Positions 45,140-55,334 of a stretch of 64,000 nt of DNA are shown one piece after another. The notes beneath the pieces were generated by a model that worked only from the letters and a program-made list of their open reading frames with translations, was not told where the DNA came from and did not search any database. Positions within the stretch are counted from its first letter, which is position 1, and each line of letters opens with the position of its first letter. Position numbers and translations under genes: made by a program. The DNA lies in the NCBI GenBank assembly GCA_963833955.1, contig CAWHZY010000010.1:248001-312000 (forward strand), in the 5' to 3' direction. This DNA comes from Roseiarcus sp963833955. Lineage in GTDB: Bacteria > Pseudomonadota > Alphaproteobacteria > Rhizobiales > Beijerinckiaceae.

Positions 45140-45209
45140 CCGCGCCCTTGTCACATGACGGTCGCGTGAACATTATATTTTTCACGACCGGCCCGCGACG
45201 ACGAGTCCG

Positions 45210-46175
45210 ATGGACAAATATCTCTTCAGCTACGCAACCGCGAGCGACCCGCCGATCAAGCGGGGGCTGATTCGGCTCGTCGAAAAGGCGACGGGCCAGC
45301 CGAAGCTCAAGCGGATGTATGTGAAGAACCAGCGCTTTCCGCGCGCAGGCGAGAACTTCTGGCAGGCCGCCGTGCGCTCGCTCGAGCTTGACGTGCGCTA
45401 TGACCCTCACGCTCTCGCGGCCGTGCCGAAGACGGGTCCCGTCGTATTCGTCGCCAATCATCCCTATGGCGTGCTCGACGGCATCGTCATGGCTTGGCTG
45501 GTCAGTAAGGCGAGGCCTGATTTTCTCGTTCTCACCCATATCGTGCTGACGCGAGCGCCCGAGGCGGCGGATTTCATCCTGCCGATCGATTTCTCGGGCG
45601 TGGAGGGAGCCGAGCAAACAAATTTGGCTTCGCGCGCCGCGGCGCGCGCCCATCTCGCAAAAGGGGGCGCCCTCGTGGTGTTCCCCTCCGGAGCCATTTC
45701 GACGACCCCCGACAAGCTTGGTTTGCAGCCCGCGGTCGACGGACCGTGGCAGCCGTTCGTGTCGCAACTCGTCCAGCGTTCGAAGGCGACGGTCGTGCCG
45801 ATCTGGTTCGGCGGCCAGAACAGCCGCCTGTTCCAGATCGCGAGTCACGTGAGCCTCACCCTTCGGCTGTCGCTGATCTTCCACGAGGTGAAGACGCGGA
45901 TCGGAACCGCTCTTCCGGTTGCGATCGGAGCGCCGATTCCATTCGCATCCCTAGCGGCTCTCAAAGACCGGCAGGCGCTTGCCGACGAACTGCGCGCGCG
46001 CGTCTATGCGTTGACGAGGCTTGCTCCGCCGACCGCCGACAAGCCGCGGCGCAAGATCGGCAAACTGCTGGGGCCAAAGCTGCCGACGCGCCCCGAACAA
46101 ACCGCGCGGCCTGAACGCGCCGCAAATCGCCCTGTTCCTCTTGCCGGGATCCTCGGTCAGCCGCGGCCGCGATAG
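45210..46175 (+). CDS. PlsC-family acyltransferase
   Basis: A 321-aa glycerolipid or ornithine-lipid type acyltransferase. The catalytic HX4D motif is in VANHPYGVLDGIV, and the second motif is FPSGAIST. It resembles the hemolysin-like putative acyltransferases, with a basic C-terminal tail. The acceptor (lysophosphatidate, lyso-ornithine or other) cannot be told from the sequence. It overlaps the convergent queF gene by 19 bases. Confidence 0.88.
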   Translation: MDKYLFSYATASDPPIKRGLIRLVEKATGQPKLKRMYVKNQRFPRAGENFWQAAVRSLELDVRYDPHALAAVPKTGPVVFVANHPYGVLDGIVMAWLVSKARPDFLVLTHIVLTRAPEAADFILPIDFSGVEGAEQTNLASRAAARAHLAKGGALVVFPSGAISTTPDKLGLQPAVDGPWQPFVSQLVQRSKATVVPIWFGGQNSRLFQIASHVSLTLRLSLIFHEVKTRIGTALPVAIGAPIPFASLAALKDRQALADELRARVYALTRLAPPTADKPRRKIGKLLGPKLPTRPEQTARPERAANRPVPLAGILGQPRPR

Positions 46176-46624
46176 GGCGCGACGCCCTGATCGGGAACCC
46201 ACACGCCCTTCGGCGGCTTGCCGCTCTGCCAGAACACGTCGATCGGCATGCCGCCGCGCGGGAACCAGTAGCCCCCGATTCTGAACCATCGCGGCTTGAG
46301 CAATCCGACCAGGTCCTTGCCGATGCGCACCGTGCATTCCTCATGGAACGCGCCGTGATTGCGGAAGCTCTGAAGGTAAAGCTTCAGCGATTTCGATTCG
46401 ACGATCCATGCGCCAGGCGCGTAGTCGATGACCAGATGGGCAAAATCGGGCTGGCCTGTCACCGGACACATCGACGTGAACTCGGGCGCGGTAAAACGGG
46501 CGATATAATCCGTATCGGCCTGAGGATTGGGGACGCGATCGAGCGTCTTGGCGTCGGGCGCATCCGGGATACGCGAAGGGCGCCCCAAATGGGCGAGGGC
46601 AGGCTCAGGTTTTTTCATGGCCAC
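46157..46624 (-). CDS. queF: NADPH-dependent preQ0 reductase QueF
   Basis: Reduces 7-cyano-7-deazaguanine to preQ1 in queuosine tRNA modification. The 155-aa unimodular form is seen. The catalytic Cys and Asp are in FTSMCPVTGQPDFAHL, and the QueF motif ESKSLKLYLQSFRNH follows. HEECTVRIGKDL and the C-terminal WFRIGGYWFPRGG complete the fold. Other queuosine genes are not in the window. Confidence 0.95.
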   Translation of the reverse strand: MAMKKPEPALAHLGRPSRIPDAPDAKTLDRVPNPQADTDYIARFTAPEFTSMCPVTGQPDFAHLVIDYAPGAWIVESKSLKLYLQSFRNHGAFHEECTVRIGKDLVGLLKPRWFRIGGYWFPRGGMPIDVFWQSGKPPKGVWVPDQGVAPYRGRG

Positions 46625-46670
46625 GTTTAGTTCTAAGCCGCTTTCACCGGCAAGGCTCGGACGATGAAAT

Positions 46671-46898
46671 CTACTTCAGTTGACCGCCGAACTGGGATGA
46701 AACATACCCGCTGAGCCGGACACAGACACCGTTAGACGCCAGGACGCCAGGAAAGCCGGCGACATTGCACTTCTTGGCCGCTTCCGCCTGCTTCGGCTTG
46801 TCGGCATGGCGCTGCGAGGGCAGTTCCGCCGCCTGCCCGGCGATAGCTGCGACGACCGCGCCCGCGAGCGCGAATGCGACCGATCGTTGAATGATCAT
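46671..46898 (-). CDS. Mini-porin-like secreted peptide
   Basis: A 75-aa exported peptide. It has a signal (SVAFALAGAVVAAIAGQAAE), then LPSQRHADKPKQ, CNVAGFPGV, GVCVRLSGYVSSQF. This matches the first 60 or so residues of Rhizobiales Omp2/RopA porins (the two-Cys loop and first beta strand) but then stops. It may be a porin gene truncated after its first strand or a small protein of its own. The ATG at 46898 follows GGGAAGG, a good ribosome site, so it may be expressed. Confidence 0.65.
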   Translation of the reverse strand: MIIQRSVAFALAGAVVAAIAGQAAELPSQRHADKPKQAEAAKKCNVAGFPGVLASNGVCVRLSGYVSSQFGGQLK

Positions 46899-47073
46899 GG
46901 ACCTTCCCACTGGTCGCTTGGCGCGGCACTGTGGCTGAATTATAGCCGCACGAGTGCGCAGAGACGCCATATTGGGCCGCTAAAGGGCGACCGGCAAGCG
47001 TCGTTGAAGGCGGGCTTGCGACTCAGCGTGCAATCCGCAAGGAAGGCGCGGGCCAATCGGGAGCGCGAAAGGC

Positions 47074-50000
47074 ATGGAGACGACGCCTGCTTTTGCACGC
47101 CCTCTCGCGCATCGCCCCACAGGGCTTTCGTGGCTCGCCGGCTTCGCGCTTCTTGCGGTCGCCATCTATGCGGCGGTTGCGCTGCTACAACCGATCGTCG
47201 CGGCGATCGCAGGCGCAGGCGCGCTCGCCCTTGTGCGCTGGGCGCGAGCCGAGCGTCCCTATAGCCCGGCGCTGATCGCCGTCGACGCCGCGGCGTTCGC
47301 GATCTTCGCTTACGACCGCAATGACTCGCTTGGCTTCTGGCAATTGCCTGGACCGTGGGCGGATGTCTTTCGCTTCGATCTGCCCGGGGTGACGATCGCG
47401 CTGATCATCTACGCCGGCGGCTCGATCCTCGCGCTTATCGGCGGCTTTCGGGGACTGCGCATCATCGAGGCGTTGAGCCTGACCGCGATCCCATTCTTGT
47501 TCAACCTCATGCTTGCGATCGGCGCCGACTGGCACATGGCCGAACTCGGCGCCGGCGTGACCGCGCACGCCAGTCTGCCCTTTCCAGCGCAGGTCGCCAT
47601 TGGACGCGCGCTGACCCTGTGGTTCATCGGCGAGGCGATCTTCATTCTGATCAACCTGGTCAGCGTCAACCTGCTGCCGCGCTCGGTCCGCACGCACGCT
47701 GTGTTTGCGCTGAGCGGCGCGGTCGCGGCGGCCACGCCTTTGTTCGCCAATGCGGCGCAATGGGTCGTTCAGCCTATCCTGACGATCTTTTTTTCCGCCT
47801 TGTGCGGGGCGCTGGCGCAAGCGGGCCTGTGGGCGATCGTTTATCTCCTGACCGGCGTTGCTCTTGATTGGCTCGCGGGCCGCCCGCCGCGCTTCGAGGT
47901 GGTCTGGGAACATTGGCGGACTGGCTTCATCAAGGGCGCGATCTACGGCGCGCTGTTCATGGGGCTGATCCTCATAGCGGCCCTGATCTTGGCCGTGCCC
48001 GGCGCGACCACTTTTTTCGACAAGGGTGCGCTGCTTATCGGCCCGCTTCTCGGCGCGCTCCTCTTTCCGCTCGCGCAGACGATCGTCGGCAGCGCGGACG
48101 GAACGCCGCCTTTTTTCGACCGCCTCAGGGCCGCCTATCGCGATCCGCGAGGACCCGCGCGCGGGCTTGTCGCCGGGCTCGGCCTCGCGCTCGCCTATCG
48201 CGCCAATCTGGCGGCCTACGACGGCGGCGCGCGTTTTCTCGCAATGGCCGCCATCGGCGCGGTTTGCTACGGGGGCGTCGACCTCGCCTTCGATGCGTGG
48301 AGCGTGATCCGGGGCGAGCGACAAAAGCTCCAGACCTGGCGCCTCTACGCGTTGGGCGTTCTGCTCGGCGGCTTGGTCGCCGGCGCGCTTGGTTGGTATT
48401 TCGACACGCCCCAGGTTCACGTCGTGATCGACAAATTCTGGGCCTATGCCGACGTCAACTATCGGCTACACGGGCGCAAGCTCGGCGACTTCACCACCTA
48501 TCCGATCTTCAACAAATACGGCTCGATCAACCTCGGCGAGGTCGCGGGCGGCGTCAGGCTGTTCTGGACCGAGTCGGTTGCGGGCGTGATCAACTGGTCG
48601 CTCGCCGCGCCGCTGTTCTCGATCAACTACGTTCTGCTCGACGCGGCGTTGCGAAGAAGCTTGCGTCCGATCAAGACGCTTCTGAGCCCCGCGGGCGTCG
48701 AAGGCCTGGTGGAGCAGGGGGTGCGCGTTTTGCGCTGGGGCCTGTGGATGGCGCCGGTCATCAACTCGTTCCTGCGCCAGTCGCCGGACCCGACCTGGTA
48801 CAATCAGGACGGCGCGATTCGCACGGGGGTCGCCATCGGCGCCAACGTCACGCAGAACCCGGCGGACTTCCGCCAGTTCAGCCTCGCCATGTTCACAGGC
48901 CTCCTTGCCTATGACTGGCTCAGGATCCTGATCTGGTTCGACCATATGGGGCTCAGGGTCGCGACGCTGGTCAATCTGTCGTTTCTCGGCGGCGACCGAG
49001 CCGACGAGGCGGCGGCGCGATTCGTCGGCCATCGTGGCCGCACACGCGCTATCCCTGACGGCATCCGCCGCTTTGGCACTTGGGCGCCGCTGCTCATTCC
49101 GTTTTACATCCCCCGCGGCTCCGAGTGGGACAAAGCTTGGACCGGGGCGGAGACGCTCGCACGCGGCGGCGCGCCCATGCCGGACGCGGTCAGGACGCTG
49201 GCCATCGCTTACGCCGCCTCAGGCGCCGCGATCGCCGCGGCCTCCGTCGCGGCCTATCTCAAAGAGCGCGCCAAGGTTGGGCCAGCGGGGCCGTGGCTCG
49301 ATGGCGCGCCGCTTGAACTCGCGCGGCGGCCGGAAGGCTACGCGTTCAACAATGGCGCGGTGGGGCTGGAGATTCAACGCGACGGCAGGGGCGCGGCTTT
49401 CGTTATGGGCGCGGAGCGCGGCGGCTTCGCCATCGACCTCTTTCGCCGGCCGCTCGATCCCTACCAGGCGCGCGGCCATTTCTTCTATGTGAGCGAGGAG
49501 GACGAGGCGCCCTGGTCGATCGGCTTCGAACCGGCGCGGCGGGCTGGCGACTATCGGATCGAGGAGCCGGGCTTCAATCATCTCGCGATCGTCAACGCGC
49601 TGAACGGGATCGAAGCGCGGATGCAGATCGCGCCCGACCCGGAAGGCGCCATCCTGAGCTGGCGCATCAGGCTCGAGAATAAATCGGACCGGCATCGACG
49701 CCTGCGCCTCACCAGCTTCTGCGAGGTCGCCGCCCATGAGACCGGCGCTTACGCGAAGGATCTCGATTTCGCCGGCATGCATGTCGAGACCATCTTCGTG
49801 CGTTCCCTCAACGCCATTCTTGCGCGCAACCGACTCTTGCGTTCGGCGCGGGCCGATCGCGGAGAAGTCGCCTTCTTCGCGGTCAAGCCGGGTCGTGGCG
49901 CCGAACTCGTCGGCTACGAGGATTCGCGCATCCGCTTTATCGGCGAAGGCTCGTTGATCAAGCCAACCGGATGCGAGCGGTGGCGCTGGCGCAAGCTCGA

Positions 50001-52518
50001 CGACGAAGGCAAACTCTGGCCCTTCGATCCAGCGGCAAGTTTCACCCTTGAGGCGATGCTCGCTCCCGGCGAGGCCGCGGAGGCGGAGTTCATCGTCGGC
50101 CGCTCCGACAACGCGGTCTGGGCGGGCGAATTGATCGCAACACGCCTCGGCCTCCCGCCTCTTCCAGAGCGGGAGCTGCAAAGGCGCCTTTACGAAACGC
50201 GCGCCGTCGAGCCTTCACATGCTCTGCATTCGCGCTGGCCGTTTGCCTTCTCTGCGGATGGCAAAGCGCTGAGCCTGACCCAGCGCACGCCCCGACCGTG
50301 GGCGCACGTGATGGCGAACGAAATCGGCATGGCGACGATGGTCTCCAACGACGGCGAGGTTTTCTCCGCCTTTGGCAACGCGCGTCAGAACGGCCTCTCC
50401 GCCTTTCGTTTCGACAGCGTGACCGCCGTGCAGCCAGGGCAGATCGTCTACCTGCGAGATCTCGACAGCGGCGAAACAGACGCGCCGAGCTTCACCCCTT
50501 TTCAGCACGGCGGCGCCATGCACGATGCGGTGTATGAGCCAGGGGTCGCGACGTTCACCATGACGCGCGGCGATCTCGAAACGGAATATGTCGTCTTTGT
50601 GCCGCCAAACTATCCAGGCGACATGCGTCTCCTCACATTGCGCAATCGCGGGAGGCGTTCGAAGCGCCTGCGCATCGCGCCCTATTTCGATCTGGCGCTC
50701 GACGATAGTCCGAACGCGAGCATCGACAAGATTCGCGACCAGACGGTGGGTTCGACCCTTCTTTTCAGCAACCCCGGCAATGATTTCGTGCGCGGAGTAG
50801 TCTTCGCCGCAACGAGCCTCGAGGGGCCGACGACCGAGACCATCCGCGCGCGATTCTTCGGCGGGCCCGGACGCAATATCCTGACCCCTGCAATGGTCGA
50901 GACCGGCGTCAGCGACGGCGCCGCGCGCGACGACGGGCGGCGGGTGGCCGCCTTCTGCAGCGAGATCGTCCTGCCCCCCGGAGGCGAAACAAAAATCGCC
51001 ATCGCCTTCGGCCAGGGGCCGGGCCGACCGGAAGCGCTGGCCGCCGCGGCGCGCATCGGAGTGGTCAGCGCGGAGGACGAACTTGCGGCGACGCGCGCCT
51101 CCTGGGCCGAGCGGCTGGGCAAGGTCGAAGTCCGCACGAACCGGCCTGACTTCGACCGGCTGGTGAACACCTGGCTGCCCTACCAGCTCTACGCTTCGCG
51201 GCTGTTCGGCCGCGTCGGCCCGAACCAGCTCGGCGGCGCCACCGGCTATCGCGACCAGTTGCAGGACGTGCTGCCGCTGACGCTCCTCGAGCCTCGCCTC
51301 ACGCGGGCGCAGATCGTGTTGCATGCGAGCCAGCAATTCCGCGAAGGCGACGTGCTCAAGTGGTGGCATCGCGCGCCGGGCGGTGGCACCGGTCTCGGCC
51401 AGCGGACCAAGGCGAGCGACCCGCACCTTTGGCTGCCCTACGTTCTCGCCCGCTATGTACGCGACAGCGGCGATCGGACGGTGCTCGATGAGGTGACGCC
51501 GTTCCTCGAAGCCGAGGCTGTGCCGGCGCACGAGGACACCTGGATCGTGATCCCCCGCGTCTCACGCGAGAGCGCGACCGTCTACGAGCACGCGCGCCTG
51601 GCCATCGCCTTCACCCTCGAGCATCTGGGCGCGAACGGGCTGCCTTTGCTGCGCGCCGGCGACTGGAACGACGGCATCGACGCGCTCGGCCGACGTGAAA
51701 TCGGAACCAGCGTCTGGATGGGCTTCTTTCTCGCCAACGTGCTCGACGGTTTTGTCGGCTTGGCGCGGATCAAGGGCGACGAAGCTTTCGCCGCCCGGTG
51801 CGAGCAGGAATTCGCCGCCCAGCGGAAGGCGTTGGAGGCCGGCTGGATGGGCGACCATTACGCGCTCGACTTTGCCGATGACGGGCAAGAGATCGGCGAG
51901 CGCAACGCCATGGCCAACGGCTGGGCCGCCTATTCCGGCGCCTGCGACGACGAGCGCGCGCTTGCCGCGGTCGAGGGCGGCCTGAGGGGGATCGAGCGCG
52001 AGAATCGGGTTCTGCTGCTCGAGCAGCCATTCTACGAACATTCGCGGCCCTACCCGGGACGGATCGCGGACTATCCGCCGGGGGTGCGTGAGAACGGCGG
52101 CCAGTACAGCCACGGCGCGACCTGGATTGTCGATGGCTTCATGCGCCTCGCCGCCTCGGCGCGCGCCAAGGGCGACCGCGAATTGGCCGCCCGCCTCAGC
52201 GCGCGCGCCTTCGAGATCTACGAAAAGATCTCCCCGCTGAAAAAGACGGATCCCGAAAGCCTGGCCATCTACGGGCTCATCCCCACTCAGCAGCCCGCTG
52301 ATATCTACGACGGTTGGGGCCACGGCGGGCGAGGGGGCTGGTCGTGGTACACCGGCTCCGCCGCTCGAATGGTGTCGGCGGCCTACGCGCTTTTGGGGAT
52401 CGAGCAGCGGGACGGGAAGGTCGTGCTCCGCGACGACCTGTTCGAGGCCAAGGGGGAACTGAAGGTTCTGTCCTTGCGCATCGGAGAAGCGACCTGGACC
52501 CCGGACGGGGAGCGCTGA
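47074..52518 (+). CDS. Membrane GH94 (glycosyltransferase 36) NdvB-like protein
   Basis: An 1814-aa protein. About the first 450 residues contain many membrane helices. The rest is a soluble GH94-type module: a beta-sandwich domain repeated in two parts (about 750-1050 and 1080-1350) and an alpha/alpha barrel carrying RAGDWNDGIDALG near residue 1530, with the catalytic-acid Asp of GH94 phosphorylases. NdvB cyclic beta-1,2-glucan synthases are about 2800 aa and start with a GT84 domain that was not recognised here, so activity may be phosphorolysis or chain-length control. The upstream ribosome site is weak. Confidence 0.82.
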   Translation: METTPAFARPLAHRPTGLSWLAGFALLAVAIYAAVALLQPIVAAIAGAGALALVRWARAERPYSPALIAVDAAAFAIFAYDRNDSLGFWQLPGPWADVFRFDLPGVTIALIIYAGGSILALIGGFRGLRIIEALSLTAIPFLFNLMLAIGADWHMAELGAGVTAHASLPFPAQVAIGRALTLWFIGEAIFILINLVSVNLLPRSVRTHAVFALSGAVAAATPLFANAAQWVVQPILTIFFSALCGALAQAGLWAIVYLLTGVALDWLAGRPPRFEVVWEHWRTGFIKGAIYGALFMGLILIAALILAVPGATTFFDKGALLIGPLLGALLFPLAQTIVGSADGTPPFFDRLRAAYRDPRGPARGLVAGLGLALAYRANLAAYDGGARFLAMAAIGAVCYGGVDLAFDAWSVIRGERQKLQTWRLYALGVLLGGLVAGALGWYFDTPQVHVVIDKFWAYADVNYRLHGRKLGDFTTYPIFNKYGSINLGEVAGGVRLFWTESVAGVINWSLAAPLFSINYVLLDAALRRSLRPIKTLLSPAGVEGLVEQGVRVLRWGLWMAPVINSFLRQSPDPTWYNQDGAIRTGVAIGANVTQNPADFRQFSLAMFTGLLAYDWLRILIWFDHMGLRVATLVNLSFLGGDRADEAAARFVGHRGRTRAIPDGIRRFGTWAPLLIPFYIPRGSEWDKAWTGAETLARGGAPMPDAVRTLAIAYAASGAAIAAASVAAYLKERAKVGPAGPWLDGAPLELARRPEGYAFNNGAVGLEIQRDGRGAAFVMGAERGGFAIDLFRRPLDPYQARGHFFYVSEEDEAPWSIGFEPARRAGDYRIEEPGFNHLAIVNALNGIEARMQIAPDPEGAILSWRIRLENKSDRHRRLRLTSFCEVAAHETGAYAKDLDFAGMHVETIFVRSLNAILARNRLLRSARADRGEVAFFAVKPGRGAELVGYEDSRIRFIGEGSLIKPTGCERWRWRKLDDEGKLWPFDPAASFTLEAMLAPGEAAEAEFIVGRSDNAVWAGELIATRLGLPPLPERELQRRLYETRAVEPSHALHSRWPFAFSADGKALSLTQRTPRPWAHVMANEIGMATMVSNDGEVFSAFGNARQNGLSAFRFDSVTAVQPGQIVYLRDLDSGETDAPSFTPFQHGGAMHDAVYEPGVATFTMTRGDLETEYVVFVPPNYPGDMRLLTLRNRGRRSKRLRIAPYFDLALDDSPNASIDKIRDQTVGSTLLFSNPGNDFVRGVVFAATSLEGPTTETIRARFFGGPGRNILTPAMVETGVSDGAARDDGRRVAAFCSEIVLPPGGETKIAIAFGQGPGRPEALAAAARIGVVSAEDELAATRASWAERLGKVEVRTNRPDFDRLVNTWLPYQLYASRLFGRVGPNQLGGATGYRDQLQDVLPLTLLEPRLTRAQIVLHASQQFREGDVLKWWHRAPGGGTGLGQRTKASDPHLWLPYVLARYVRDSGDRTVLDEVTPFLEAEAVPAHEDTWIVIPRVSRESATVYEHARLAIAFTLEHLGANGLPLLRAGDWNDGIDALGRREIGTSVWMGFFLANVLDGFVGLARIKGDEAFAARCEQEFAAQRKALEAGWMGDHYALDFADDGQEIGERNAMANGWAAYSGACDDERALAAVEGGLRGIERENRVLLLEQPFYEHSRPYPGRIADYPPGVRENGGQYSHGATWIVDGFMRLAASARAKGDRELAARLSARAFEIYEKISPLKKTDPESLAIYGLIPTQQPADIYDGWGHGGRGGWSWYTGSAARMVSAAYALLGIEQRDGKVVLRDDLFEAKGELKVLSLRIGEATWTPDGER

Positions 52519-52520
52519 GA

Positions 52521-52555
52521 GGGCAAATCCCCCGAAATTGCCGGGCGGTTTGCCC
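52521..52555 (+). other. Hairpin after the GH94 gene
   Basis: Arms GGGCAAA (52521-52527) and TTTGCCC (52549-52555) with an inner CCCG/CGGG pair form a stem three bases past the stop codon. There is no T tract, so termination is unproven; it may stabilise the mRNA end. Confidence 0.4.
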
Positions 52556-52699
52556 GTGGCGATCCAGCGTAGCGCCGCATTTGCCTTAAAATCGAATTGA
52601 AAACGGCCGCGCCGTTGCGGCGCAGCGCAGTTTCTGGCAAGAGGCGGCGCCAACGAGCCGCGGGAGAGCGCCTGCGGCCTTGCAACGGGGCTTTCGCGC

Positions 52700-54829
52700 A
52701 TGCTTTTGGGCTTGATTATCGTTTGTGGACTGCTTTCCATTGTCTACGGCGTCTACACGATTAATAGCCTGATGGCGGCGGACGCCGGTTCAGCGCGCAT
52801 GCAGGAAATTTCCGGCGCGGTGGCGGAAGGGGCGCAAGCCTATCTGCGGCGCCAGTACACCACCATCGCCGGCGTCGGCGTCGTGGTGTTCATCGCCCTC
52901 GGTCTTCTGCTTTCGTGGACGGTGGCGATCGGGTTCGCGATCGGGGCCATCCTGTCCGGCGCCGCGGGCTTCATCGGCATGAACGTCTCCGTGCGCGCCA
53001 ACGTACGCACCGCGCAGGCGGCGACGAAATCGCTCGCCGGCGGCCTCGATATCGCCTTTCGCTCAGGCGCCGTGACCGGCCTGCTCGTCGCCGGTCTCGC
53101 GCTTCTCGGCGTGGCTGGCTACTTTGGCTTTCTCACCGGCGTTCTTGGCCATGGCGTCGCGGACCGAGATACAATCGACGCGCTGGTCGCGCTCGGTTTC
53201 GGCGCGTCGCTCATCTCGATCTTCGCTCGCCTTGGCGGCGGCATCTTCACCAAGGGAGCGGACGTCGGCGCCGACCTCGTGGGCAAGGTCGAAGCGGGCA
53301 TTCCCGAGGACGATCCTCGCAACCCCGCGACCATCGCCGACAACGTGGGCGACAACGTCGGCGATTGCGCCGGAATGGCCGCCGACCTGTTCGAAACTTA
53401 CGCGGTGACGGTCGTGGCGACGATGGTGCTCGCCTCGATCTTCTTCGAGAACACGCCGGCGCTCGTTCCGACGATGATGTATCCGCTCGCGATCTGCGCC
53501 GCCTGCATCGTCACCTCGATCATCGGCACCTTCTTCGTCAAGCTGGGCGCCAACGGCTCGATCATGGGCGCGCTTTACAAGGGTCTTATCGCCACCGGGG
53601 TTCTATCGATCCTCGGCCTCGCGCTTGCGACGACCTATGTCGTCGGCTGGGGCGATATCGGCACGGTCGCCGGCAAGGTCGTCACGGGGTCGAGCCTCTT
53701 CGTCTGCGGCCTGGTCGGGCTCGCGGTCACCGGCCTTATCGTCGTCATCACCGAATACTATACCGGCACCGGCAAACGCCCGGTTGTCTCGATCGCGCAG
53801 GCCTCCGTCACCGGCCACGGCACCAACGTCATCCAGGGCCTCGCGGTTTCGCTGGAATCGACGGCGCTTCCGGCGCTGGTCATCGTCGCGGGCATTGTTT
53901 CGACCTACCAGCTCGCCGGCCTGTTCGGCACCGCGACGGCGGTCACGACGATGCTTGGCCTTGCCGGCATGATCGTCGCGCTCGACGCCTTCGGGCCGGT
54001 CACCGACAACGCTGGCGGCATTGCGGAAATGGCAGGCTTGCCCAAGGAAGTGCGCCAGTCGACCGATGCGCTCGACGCGGTTGGCAACACGACCAAGGCG
54101 GTGACCAAAGGCTACGCGATCGGCTCGGCGGGCCTGGGCGCGCTTGTGCTATTCGCGGCCTACACGAACGACATTCGGCACTTCACCGAGACTGGCGCGC
54201 CCTACTTCAAGGATATTGGCGTGGTCTCGTTCGACCTTTCCAACCCATACGTGGTCGCTGGGCTCATATTCGGCGGCATGATCCCCTATCTGTTCGGCGG
54301 CATCGCGATGACCGCGGTCGGACGCGCGGCGGGCGCAGTGGTGCTCGAAGTGCGCAGGCAGTTCAAGGAAATGCCGGGCATCATGAACGGCACGCAGCGT
54401 CCCGACTACGGACGCGCCGTCGATCTGCTGACGCGCGCGGCGATCCGGGAAATGATTATTCCATCGCTCCTGCCCGTGCTGGCGCCGTTCGTCGTCTATT
54501 TCGGCGCGCTTTGGATCTCGGGTTCGAAGGCCTCGGCTTTCGCTGCGCTCGGCGCGTCGCTGCTTGGCGTCATCGTCAACGGTCTTTTCGTCGCCATCTC
54601 GATGACCTCCGGCGGCGGCGCGTGGGACAACGCCAAGAAGAGCTTCGAGGACGGGTTCGTCGACAAGGACGGAAACAAGTGGATGAAGGGCTCCGAGCCG
54701 CATAAGGCCGCCGTCACCGGCGACACGGTCGGCGACCCCTATAAGGATACCGCCGGCCCGGCGGTCAATCCGGCGATCAAGATCACCAACATCGTCGCGC
54801 TGCTGCTCTTGGCGATCCTGGCGAAGTAA
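52700..54829 (+). CDS. hppA: Membrane H+-translocating pyrophosphatase
   Basis: A 709-aa integral-membrane pump that couples PPi hydrolysis to H+ transfer. About 16 hydrophobic segments are visible. The substrate site is in GADLVGKVEAGIPEDDPRNP and DNVGDNVGDCAGMAADLFE. GNTTKAVTKGYAIGSAG has Lys where K+-dependent enzymes have Ala, which marks the K+-independent type. The start is the ATG at 52700. Confidence 0.97.
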   Translation: MLLGLIIVCGLLSIVYGVYTINSLMAADAGSARMQEISGAVAEGAQAYLRRQYTTIAGVGVVVFIALGLLLSWTVAIGFAIGAILSGAAGFIGMNVSVRANVRTAQAATKSLAGGLDIAFRSGAVTGLLVAGLALLGVAGYFGFLTGVLGHGVADRDTIDALVALGFGASLISIFARLGGGIFTKGADVGADLVGKVEAGIPEDDPRNPATIADNVGDNVGDCAGMAADLFETYAVTVVATMVLASIFFENTPALVPTMMYPLAICAACIVTSIIGTFFVKLGANGSIMGALYKGLIATGVLSILGLALATTYVVGWGDIGTVAGKVVTGSSLFVCGLVGLAVTGLIVVITEYYTGTGKRPVVSIAQASVTGHGTNVIQGLAVSLESTALPALVIVAGIVSTYQLAGLFGTATAVTTMLGLAGMIVALDAFGPVTDNAGGIAEMAGLPKEVRQSTDALDAVGNTTKAVTKGYAIGSAGLGALVLFAAYTNDIRHFTETGAPYFKDIGVVSFDLSNPYVVAGLIFGGMIPYLFGGIAMTAVGRAAGAVVLEVRRQFKEMPGIMNGTQRPDYGRAVDLLTRAAIREMIIPSLLPVLAPFVVYFGALWISGSKASAFAALGASLLGVIVNGLFVAISMTSGGGAWDNAKKSFEDGFVDKDGNKWMKGSEPHKAAVTGDTVGDPYKDTAGPAVNPAIKITNIVALLLLAILAK

Positions 54830-54908
54830 GGCGATTGCAGCTGGTTGTCCCGGGGTGGTGACAGGCTGCCCACGATGGCCAAATAATGGCCCAGCGCGTG
54901 CTCTGAAC

Positions 54909-55334
54909 TCAAGACAGAACGCGCAGCGATCGCACGCGTGAAAAGTCGCGGTCGTGGGTGACGAGCGCCGCGGCGTTGATAGCCAGCGCGCTCGCCGCTT
55001 GGACGGCGTCGGCTAGGCCGAGCCGCAGGGACGCTCGCAATCGCGCCGCGCTTTCGGCGATGTCCACATTGAGGTCGACGGGCCGCCACGATTCGAGAAT
55101 GGCGCGGTATCGCCGCGCCAACGCCTCGTCGCCGTTCTTCATGGGCCCCGTCAGAACCTCGGCGATCGCGACGGTTGTAATGGCGAATCGCAATCGACCC
55201 GCAGCGTGCGCTTCAAACAGCGGTCCAAATCGCGACGCGAACTTCGGATGATCCTCGAGAACGTAAATGATCGGCGCCGAATCAATAAGGAGGAGGGCGC
55301 CTTCCGGGAGGTCGCCAAAAGCTAGCGACTCCAT
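54909..55334 (-). CDS. PIN-domain toxin (VapC-like)
   Basis: A 141-aa predicted RNase, the toxin of a type II toxin-antitoxin pair. The acidic PIN residues are seen in LLIDSAPIIYVLE (first Asp), TVAIAEVL (Glu), RLGLADAVQAA (Asp) and VTHDRDF (Asp). Its start lies 13 bases inside the antitoxin gene end, so translation is coupled. The target RNA is unknown. Confidence 0.9.
   Translation of the reverse strand: MESLAFGDLPEGALLLIDSAPIIYVLEDHPKFASRFGPLFEAHAAGRLRFAITTVAIAEVLTGPMKNGDEALARRYRAILESWRPVDLNVDIAESAARLRASLRLGLADAVQAASALAINAAALVTHDRDFSRVRSLRVLS

Noticed and set aside
52915..54705. A 596-codon open frame in another frame of hppA
   Set aside because: Arg-rich shadow; hppA motifs are intact in the other frame.
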